The translations under genes and the position numbers were made by a program. Below are positions 1 through 10,000 of a stretch of 64,000 nt of DNA, piece by piece. A model generated the notes under the pieces. It worked only from the letters and a program-made list of their open reading frames with translations. It searched no databases and had not been told where the DNA came from. Source of the stretch: Cladopsammia gracilis (Eukaryota > Cnidaria > Anthozoa > Scleractinia > Dendrophylliidae); contig JAJGOT010001054.1 of assembly GCA_022457155.1 (NCBI GenBank), forward strand, positions 15,001-79,000, written 5' to 3'. Position 1 is the stretch's first letter. Each line of letters begins with the position of its first letter.

Positions 1-1027
1 TGCGGTCTTGGTTTTAAGCTTTTAACCGACAACGTTAATTGAAATAGCTGTATATTATATGTAGTAAAATAAACTATCTAGAAATACAATTTTATCGTGC
101 TCGAATATAACAAACGTGGTAGGGAAAAGATTACACAAGAAGGTTGTTTTGCAAGAAAAGGTAAACTGTGATTTAAGAAATAAGTTCTAAAGTTACCATA
201 GTCACCACTTGTCCGTAATTTGTTTATAGCAGTAAACAGATTCTATGCTTAAAACTAAAAGGAACTTCACTGGTAAATGAACATAACTGAGATTAATCCC
301 ATAAGGAAAACCCAAACCAATATTAAAATAAAACACTAATCCTTGTGGTAACTTTTACTCTAAATATGTATCAAAAACAACACAAACATTTTTCGCTCTA
401 TTTTCCTCGTTTTAGTTCTAAACACTATATGACATTTTATACAGTAAAAAAGGCAGATATACTCCAAGGCTTGGGGAATAAAACACAAAAAATCACATTG
501 AGGTTCAGGAACGAATGATGACAATTGTTTTGTTCCCGTAAGCCTCGTAGCCAGGTTGAATTTTGAAATTATATATCATTGAAATTGGCTTATTTAAAAC
601 AAAAAATAGAATTTCCCGCATTACAGTGAAAAGTCTGTGTTCTATATATTTTAGGCTTGTTGATTTTCATGTGCATTGTCGGTTCATCGTTGCGAAAACT
701 GAACAATGTGAAATGCATTATTTTAGTAAGGTTGGATTTTCAGTGTCGCGTAATTTTTATGTGCGTTTTAGCTGCGTATGAACAGCTTGTTAAAAGTAAA
801 AGTTGAGCACGGTTCAAATTTTTACGTTTACGCAAGCTTTTTGTTATTCATCGTCTCTAATTTTATTCAGTTTACTTACAGATTTTTATTAATTTTATAT
901 TTTATTTTCCGCGACAGTGAAAGATCAGCTCAACAGACTGCTAGTGTACGATTGCAGCAGGTATTTAACTAAAGCAGAAACATTTTGTTACATGTAACAA
1001 AAGCGTTCGTTTCGATGGAGAATGATC
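1..1027. other. 3' flank of HAO-A, no gene seen
   Basis: AT-rich sequence downstream of the HAO-A stop codon. I see only short chance reading frames (72 aa or less) and no recognisable repeat family or RNA gene. Its proximal part should be the 3' UTR of HAO-A. Confidence 0.6.
901..906 (-). promoter_or_regulatory. candidate poly(A) signal of HAO-A
   Basis: Reads AATAAA on the minus strand, about 120 nt past the HAO-A stop codon. A second AATAAA lies at 862-867. Which one is used cannot be decided from sequence. Confidence 0.35.
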
Positions 1028-1092
1028 TTAGAGGTGACTGGGTGGATGTCTCATCACTAAGGAAGGCGTGATATCCTTCAAAGAAGCGCAAC
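1028..1092 (-). CDS. HAO1-like: HAO-A exon 6 (terminal)
   Basis: Codes [20 protein letters not shown] then TAA. The acceptor follows a long pyrimidine run. The Ser-His-Leu end is the predicted peroxisomal import signal. Confidence 0.9.
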
Positions 1093-4000
1093 CTGAAAAA
1101 AAAAAAAAACTCGTTTATGTTGCTGCATGCAGCAAAATCAACGAAATGAAGTGAAGCACCTCTGGCCGATAGTACCAAAACAACATCGTCCCGTTTCAGT
1201 CAAAACCTGTTTTAAAAGACAACCTCGGGACCCCGATTTAATGTCCGTAACATCGACGAGTCCACCATAGCGAAACAAAAATGGTTCAAAGATCGACGTG
1301 ATTATACACTGAGCTTTGCTGGTTATATTTGTTATTAATGAAAGTCATGCATTAAACAAACTGAATCAGAAAAAAAACTCTGAGTCCGGTAATAATAATA
1401 TCATTTGGAAATTGTTTAAACCTTGTTTTCCTGATCTTATTAAAATTTTGTAAATTAGTTCTGAAAAACCCATTTAGGGATAGACTTAAAGTTGTATTGT
1501 ATATCTGCCAAGAGTAAAAAACATCAATAGATCACTTGTAAGATGTTCAAGGAATCCGCTTTACTAAATTGAATAAGTGTCTGTTAGTCCATTATAGCGA
1601 GAGCCCGTAGTAGCGGGAGTTTTTCTATTCAGCAAATCGTCTGTAAATATAACTTTCGTCGACAACTCAACTTTTCCCACAACAGGGGTCTAATAGCAGG
1701 GAATCAAGCAAGGACTGGAAATCATTTACATTGATAAGACAGACAGATATAGGGAGGAAAGAGAAACAGCTAAAATAACAGACTGAAAAAGAATGGAGGT
1801 GAGATTGTGTCTCAATACGAACCAATCAGGTAAACCTACAACTAGCAACAAATTACTGCCTTGGAGATGACTACGATCTGTTGAAAACTCAGTCAATGCC
1901 ACCGAACATAATCGCTTTTTATATTTTTTAGCTCTTATTCTCAGCCGGGGAGCTATTCGTGACGTACTACCAACTGGTATATGCAAGATTCCTAGCACTT
2001 TTCACCGTTTCATTTTTAAATCTGATGTGCTTTATTGAAAGATAGCGAGCAGCGTTACGTACGATAAAAGGAGTTTCCCGGCGCTGAGAGTGCTGAAGGC
2101 TAAAACATTTTGAATTTTTCAACTGACCTGCAAGCGCCATAGCGATTTTTAACTCATCTCTCAGAATCTGAAGAACTGCAGTAACACCCTCCTCTCCCTG
2201 AAACAGAAAGTAGCATAAAGTAGGTAGTGCACTCCATTTTATTATACATTTTTATTATACTGTCAATACATTAACACCATTCAGCCTGGAGAAGGGGCAA
2301 AACACCACCAAACCTGTGACTTTTCTTACAATTTATTTTTCAAAAATTTGGTAACTTAAATGTCAATTCATTGTCCATATGACGTGATGTCTCCAGGCAC
2401 AGTTTTCGAAATTAGCTCTTTTCTTCCTTTTTAATAAAAATAGTTTACGTTTATCGTTGCAACTTTAACTTTCCAATACCATTTTTAGCGTATCTCTCAT
2501 TTTGGACCATTTTCTAATCGAGATGCGGTGGATCCAAGATGGCGGCTGTGCAGATCCAATGACGTAATTGCTACGTCATTTGAAGTCCTACCCCATTTTC
2601 CACTTAAAGGAAAGAGATTGGAACGTATTATTACCCACCAAGTTTCACTGTCATGGCTTTAATGCTCTTAAAGTTTCCCCAGGGTCAGACACTCAAAAAA
2701 GCTACAGCTAAATAGAGTTTAGCCGGAGCTCTTTAAAAAGACTTTGTGTAACACTTGAGGTTTCCCCTGTTGCACCCGACAGAGAAGTAGGTAGAAAGAC
2801 GATTTCCTGCCCTATTTGCCTTATGGGAACCGGAAAAGCATCTGATGATGATAAAAGTGATGATGATGATAATGATGGTGATGATGATGGTAATGATGAT
2901 GATGACGACGACGACGACGACGACGATGATGATGATGATGATGACGATGATGATGATGATGACGATGATGATGATGATGATGGTGATCATGATGATGTTG
3001 AGGATGATGATGATGATGATGACTGATGATGATGGCAATGGGCATGGTCATGGTAAATCGGCTTCCCAGTGTAATGGGAGGGCAGTCTCCCGACAAATTT
3101 CCAGTCCACTGTACAGTTCCTTACAAAAGTTCATTTTTGGAGCAAACAAATACATTTCGTAACATTGGTGAAAATTAATATGTTCTACCCTAACCATTTC
3201 TCTCTGCATTTCTGGGCTTTCGTTACAAATTTCCTCTTCTAACCAATTAGAAACAATTAAACAATTAAGTAAGAAGGTCTTTTCTAAAGTAGTGTGCATT
3301 AAAGATCCGGCGTTTACCGTTGATTTCTATGCATCAAACATCTACCCATATCTTTTTCATAATCCACTAAAAGTTACTATCTGTTACTGTGTTTCATCTT
3401 TTACGCAAGCAGTTTTAAGGTCAGCGAAAAACACTGTAAGCATCGCAGTTCTTCACTGACCATTTGTTTTTGTAAGGAATGAAGGACTGAAAGGTTTCTG
3501 TTTTACCTTATAAGCAAGTCCCCAGAGAACAGGCCGTCCTACAAACACTGCTCGAGCCCCCAAAGCAAGGGCCTTTAGAACATCAGTTCCCAGTCTCACG
3601 CCACCGTCCATATACACCTCGACCCCAGTTCCTTGAACGGCCATCACTATCTCGGGTAACACATCAATCTGGCAAAATAAAATCCAGTTCTAATCATAGT
3701 TTTTTTTTAAGAAATGAAAACAAAACAGAAATACAATATTAACAAGCTAGAATTATGCATACAGTGGCCGGGACACCATCTAACTTTCGACCTCCATGAT
3801 TTGAAACCAGAATTCCTTGTGCCCCATGCTGCACTGCGAGACGAGCATCTTCTGGTGTTAATATTCCCTTGACAATGATAGGAAGTGACGTAATCGAACG
3901 GAGCCAATTTAATGACTCCCAGTTAGCACTTCTGTCAACCACATCTTTCAAAAATGCATGGACCTCTGCATTGTCTTTAAATCTTTTCTTATCTTGAAAA

Positions 4001-7000
4001 GATAAGAAATGTCCAAATTTCAAATGCCTTGGAAGAACGAAGTTTGCCCTGCCTTTGTGTTTGCCGCCATATGGTGAATCAACTGTTAACATAACTGCTT
4101 TGTAGCCTGCTTTTTCAGCTCTTTTTAACAGCGTCGTCATTAACTCACGATCAGACAAGAATTCAATCTGAAAAAACTTGACTGTGTTTGGAGACTCCTG
4201 GGCTGTGTCCTCTAAGGCGGTGTTGGAGAATATACTGATACCCGCAGCTGTTTTCATTGAGGTAATTGCTAAAAGCCAAATGAAACAAAATAAGATGAAC
4301 AAGATGTGCAGCATACTATTTGCATAACGTTGCTTTTCAAAACTTAAAATAGACACAGTTGTTACTTAAACATTTGACAAGGTTTAACAGCATTAGCTTA
4401 ACTGTAAGCTTACCTCTAACAGTGGCTAGTTCACCATCAGGATGCGCCATAGCGTGAAATGCAGTTGGTGAAACACAGATGGGCATGCTTAGCCTATGAC
4501 CCAGGACTGTCACTGAGATGTCTTGATGGGAAACATCTCGCAGCATTCGTGGTCGCAGTTTAATTCTGAGGTGGAAAATAAAATGGAATGTTCAGAAAAG
4601 TCAACTCCTGCCAAGTGCAAACATCTCGCTCAAAGTCAGTCTTCCTCTTCGGGAGACGCCAAATTGCGTCCCCTCATGTCTGTTAGTGCAGAGGTTGCAA
4701 GTGGCCCTCCTATACTGAGTGGGGTGGATATTTCTACGGATCGGCGGATTTTGCCCCTCCCCCCACCCCCCCCCCCCCTCGGGGGGGTACTTCTCAAACC
4801 CTGACCCTATTTAAGGGTAGAAAATCGAGATTTGATACCCTTTTAAGGCCCAATTCAGGCGTGTAGTACAGTTTTAACAGACCATATCTTTTTCGTTTTG
4901 CGCGTTAGGGGTGGATACTGCAATTTAGTGACCCTATCTAAGGAATATCTAAGGATTACAATATCAAAAATACCAAAAAGGATACCCTGTTGAAGCCACA
5001 AATGTAATAATTGACCACAAATGTAATAAAGCCCTCAAATGTAATAAGGATTGACCACAAATGTAATAAAGCCCTCAAATGTAATACGAATTGACCACAA
5101 ATGTAATAACGGATTTTACCGTGCGTTCTTCAGTTTGCACAACAGGGTTACTAGGCGTAAGTTGTCAGGACCAGGATTTTGCCAGTCATGCATATCTTTC
5201 TCGGACAACCAAACTTGGACAAACTGAAGTTGTCTATGTAGTGTGTTGGACGTCATCTGTCATTCACGTGACCAAACCTGAAGTTGCTATTATCTCAACT
5301 AAACACTTTCTAGTACGGAATTCAAGGCCCAGTTATAAAATGTAAACGAAGTAATGTTCGGAGTGAATATCTGTCAAGTTAAAAGAAACGTTTATTCACA
5401 TTTCACAACCTGAACGAACGTAAGCAATTATTTCTGCTAGCCTCTTGTCATTTAATTTCAGTTCACTGAGGTCTAAGCGGTATACCACATCATCGGTCAC
5501 TTGTTCAATCCCGAAGTAACAACTACAATACTGAAGAGCGCCTCGCAACCAGACTTTGTAAAATTTTGCCAAATAAACTGCGTAATACTTTCAGCTGGCT
5601 ACTGTACCATTTCAGAGGCAAATAAAATCTCCGTAACATCACCCAGTAGCAGTACCTCTATATGAAACAGTATAAACTACACGCATAGACAGGATACCGG
5701 TGTACAACAGGTTTCGTGACAATCAACTCACAGAGAGAAACCTTAGTGCGACCAAAGGGTATGCCACTTAAAAGTAATTTATATAAAGTTCAAAGTTGAA
5801 TTGTTCAAATCGCCCTCCTTTTTGTAAAAGCATGCGCACACAAATGATACGAGTCCCACATACGGTAATGCATGCAATCAGAAGCTTGAACTAACAATTT
5901 CAACAGCAAACAAGTATTAATAATTTCCTTAAGGCGAATCAGAGAAGGGCTTTATTACATTTGTGGTCAATCCTTATTACATTTGAGGGCTTTATTGCAT
6001 TTGTGGTCAATTATTACATTTGTGGCTTCAGTATTGAAGCCACAAATGTAATAATTGACCACAAATGCAATAAAGCCCTCAAATGTAATAAGGACTGACC
6101 ACGCTTGGAAATTTTGGCCTCAAATTCGGCCAACTTTTTTTTTGGCCGCGCGGGGGATTGGGGCCTTGTAAATAAAAAAATCAAAGAAACAAGATGGCGG
6201 CTCAGATGAGCCAGACCAAGTAGAAATTATTAGTGGGATCAAAAGAGCATTGAGCGGCCAGAAATCAGCATTTGAACGCCGGATTTCAAATGTACACAAG
6301 TTGAGAGATCTAGATCAAACATTCAAAGAGCTAGAGAAAGTGGCTGAAGCTGTTGTGAACGGAAAATACGGTCCCCTTCGAAATCGACATCAGCATGAAA
6401 TTAGTCATGTATACCCAATGTTAGAACGAACAATGATACGTGCTAAGAATGGCATTTTTCGCCGTCTTTGTCCACGAATGAGTAAAATCCATCCTTGGAT
6501 GGTCTGTTTTGATGTTCCGATGCCACAGGAAGTGTTCCATTTATTGCACAAAGGGATTGTAAATCGTACATGTTATGGTGTTTATGTTTTGGAGGAGCCT
6601 GGTTCAGTGACAATAACGTTCTCAAATATGAGAAGACTGTGCGCTCTATTCAATAAATTCGAGGACTGCCAAACATTTACAAAGGAGCTGGGAGCTGAAA
6701 AAGGTGTGGTGAAACTTATTGTTGAAGACAGGAAGAATGGAATTATTAGATACAAATTTAAAGAAGAAACCTTGCAATTGAATTTCAATTACGGGTATTG
6801 GAATGCCTTTGGTATCATTCAGCACTGAAACAGGAACAGTTTGTTTCACAGTATTTATTGGATGCATTTGTACGGTCTTCAGTTGCAAATGAGTTGAGGC
6901 AACAACATAAATACACTGTAAAGCCATAATAGAATAGTTTTGATATTATACACTGAACACTAATTATGGGTGCAAATTGTATAGTACTGATATGAAATAA

Positions 7001-10000
7001 TTTTATTGAAAAGATTTTGCTTCAAACTTAGAAGATGACATAGGGGTAAAAACTTTTTGCAGACCTCAAAATATTCACATTCTCATAAGAATGTCATTGA
7101 GATACAATTACTTGTTTTGTTATTTTAAAAGAAGTTGACATTCTCAGAACTTGTTATGAAAATAATTGGCTCAAGAGAGTGATGTGATCCTTTATGCTGT
7201 AACTTGTCAGCTTGAGAATTAAAAATACAAGAAACTTTATGATTAAAGGGCTATATTGTTTCTGTTATTTTCTTCGGTACAACCTTTTGACTCCTAGTTA
7301 CAGTTAAACAGTTTAAGATAAGTACTTCAAGCACACTCTAGCAGATTTTGCCATCTCAGCCATGAATTTATGACCAATGTCATCATGTACACCTTTGGAA
7401 AACCCACAGGAGCAAAAGTGGTGAAGAAATTGCTAGTGTTTCTCTCACATTCACACATGAGAGCACTGTACGAAAGTGGTCTTGGAATGGAAATTCCAAA
7501 ACCAAATATTATTCTCTCCTTTGAGAGATAACCTTTCGTGTCTTTTTTTTCTGTATGTATCATGACCATTGCTGATCTCCCTTGCTGATACTTTACCTTC
7601 ACAATAATCCCAACAGCATAAAGTATAGATAGAGAACTGATGAAATTTTCATTGCTTTTCTCATACTCCTTCGCATGAGTCTCCCCTTTTAAGCTTTTAA
7701 GAAGAACCAAAATATTTAGAAATATCAGCCATCTTGCCCTACTTGAGAACAGTGGAAAACATTCCATCAAGAGCAGGGGCTCTATTTTCCACTAAACCTC
7801 CATTTACCTCAGAAGCAGCAATCAGGGTCTCTGGTCGACGCAATTCAGAGAAACTAGAAAAATTAACCAGCGTGCCTTGTGTTTTATTTACAATGATAGT
7901 GAAAGCACCCTACATTGTTTCATAGAAGAATACATAATATTTTAATTCTTATATCTACATGTAAGGCTTTACATGGTTTAAGTCCTGAATACATTTCTAA
8001 GCTATTCACGTTTCGAAATTGTAATAAGGATCTGCGGGGCATAGATATCGTAACCGTGCCAAGAGTTAACACCACCAGTTATAAAATTATGGGCTTCATT
8101 CTCTCTCTTATCATGGTTGCAAGCTATGGAATTCCCTTCCTATAACAATATTGGAGCTATTCCAATTGACCATTTCTGATCTCAAATTTGAAGCTGACTG
8201 CTGTACCTTTTGTGGTTAATCTTATTAATATTTATCTGATCAATTACTTTTTTTCATATTCTGTACCAATACTATTATATTTATTTATTTATTTTTTTAA
8301 ATTATTATTTGATATTTTATTTTTAATTATCATTTTTGCCATTTATCCTCGGAGATATTAGCATCTTATTGCTATCTTCAATTCGAGCATAAATAAAGAT
8401 TATTGTATTGTATTGTATTGGTAAATGTTATTCACCCTCAGCAGAGATTTCAGTTGGAATTTTTTCCCTACTTGAAGAGGTATTTTGCGCGATTTGAAAT
8501 GCTGTTGCGTGGCTTTGGGTTGGCGGGGTCACTTCAAGATGAAATTGATCCACAGATTCTCGTACCTTCTCACTATTTTTTGTAGGCGCTATAACCTTTT
8601 CCTCAGAGCAGAGAGCTCCTTACTCTTTGACAAACAATCTTGTCGAAGGGTAGCCCGTTCTCTAGCAAAATCGTTTATTCTGAGAAAATGCAAGCGCTCT
8701 CCGTGTGGGTCTTCTCTTCTTGCTCCCCATCTATCGCTCGCCGCATCCGCCGGTCACAGGTTTACCTTTCACGTAAAATCGAGTATTTTTGAAACAATTT
8801 TTTTCCCATATAAAGCATAAATTATGAACGCTCGATTCGAAATTATGAACGAGCAATATCTCTTCTGTGGTTCTACCGTTTCTATTTTGAGCAAAACGAA
8901 AGCTATAACTTTATTTACCCTTGTTTTTGAAGGCGACTCAAGGCTTTATCTTCTAACTACAACTGGACTTGGAAACCTTTCTTCACTGCGAATGAAAAAT
9001 CACGAAATATGGACAAAACTCAACGAGTGAGGCCTCAAAACAAAGCTTGAAATCCGTAGATTTTATATGTCAGTGCCAAAAGGTTATTTTCAGGACCAGG
9101 CCTCCGCAAACAGGCAAAATAAATGACCACAAGGGTCCCGTGGGGTCGCCATAAAAATGGCAGAGCGGCATTTTGCGATAGGAAGACTGGTAACTAGTGG
9201 ACATTTCTGTGGCCGGATTTGAGGCCAAAATTTCCAAGCGTGGACCACAAATGTGAATGACAGATGACGTCCAACACACTACATAGACAACTTCAGTATG
9301 TCCAAGTTTGGTTGTCCGAGAAAGATAAGAATGACTGGCGAAATCCTGGTCCTCACAACTTAGGGCTGGTAACCCTGTTGTGCAAACTGAAGAACGCACG
9401 GTAAAATCCATTATTACATTTGTGGTCAATTCGTATTACATTTGAGGGCTTTATTACATTTGTGGTCAATCCTTATTACATTTGAGGGCTTTATTACATT
9501 TGTGGTCAATTATTACATTTGTGGCTTCAACATACCCTATTTAAGGACTGGGCACCTCAAAAACCCTACCCTATCGAACGGCACATACCTATATATGGGC
9601 TCCTGATACACGGTAAAAGGAAAACAGTCGAAGGAAAACGGTCGAAGGACGGGTTCTTGGTTACCCCCTACGTCGCCATTTTTTTGTCCGCGGTTCGCGG
9701 GAAAAAGCGAGACTCAACGGAAACATGATACTTTTCGCGGGAAAAAGCCGTAGAGATAGTAGAGATAGAGGCTCCTATTGATGGGCTCCTGATAAAGTGT
9801 ATATAAGGGAGTATCCCCCACCCCCCGGGATTTGCCCGAATTTCACATTCAGAGATATGCGAATCCTATCATTTCAGGGTATTACGGACTGATCACATCC
9901 CGAATTTTTTATTTTGCATGTAATATAGTTTGGATCTTGGATGTAAATCCTTTACAGAGCTGTTAAGATGTTCTTTTGTTTTCGTCACAGCCGAGATCTC

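Larger units (their letters stand above)
4992..9532. mobile_element. 4.5-kb DNA transposon with long repeat-array inverted termini
   Basis: Left terminus 4992-5268 and right terminus 9249-9532 are inverted copies of about 280 bp. The outermost 110 bp are direct repeats of ACAAATGTAATAA alternating with AAGCCCTCAAATGTAATA. An internal pair of ends (5950-6030 and 6034-6100) shows a nested or rearranged relative, and the left arm continues its match to the right arm only after 6096 (CACGCTTGGAAATTTTGG, mirrored at 9220-9240). I recognise no transposase. It carries the frame at 6172-6828 and a LINE tail at 7950-8420. Confidence 0.75.
4781..9825. mobile_element. DNA element of the GGGGGG..CTCCCATATA type (motif ACCCTATTTAAGG), itself invaded
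   Basis: The left end starts GGGGGGGTACTTCTC. The right end reads TATATAAGGGAGTATCCCCC, its inverted counterpart, with an inner CGGCACATACCTATA block at about 9580. The motif ACCCTATTTAAGG or close variants occur at about 4804, 4838, 4929 and 9535, near both ends. Flanking GATTTTGCCC (left) and GATTTGCCC (right) look like a target-site duplication, because the uninterrupted relative at 15790-15800 has this string once. Almost all of the interior is the second element at 4992-9532. Confidence 0.6.

Noticed and set aside
2733..3162. Poly-Asp, poly-His, poly-Met and poly-Ile frames
   Set aside because: Products of the GAT/GAC microsatellite in an HAO-A intron.
7327..7770. 147-codon minus-strand frame inside the 4.5-kb element
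   Set aside because: Composition is only weakly protein-like and I recognise no family; a frame-shifted [20 protein letters not shown] hints at decayed transposon coding, but not enough to call.
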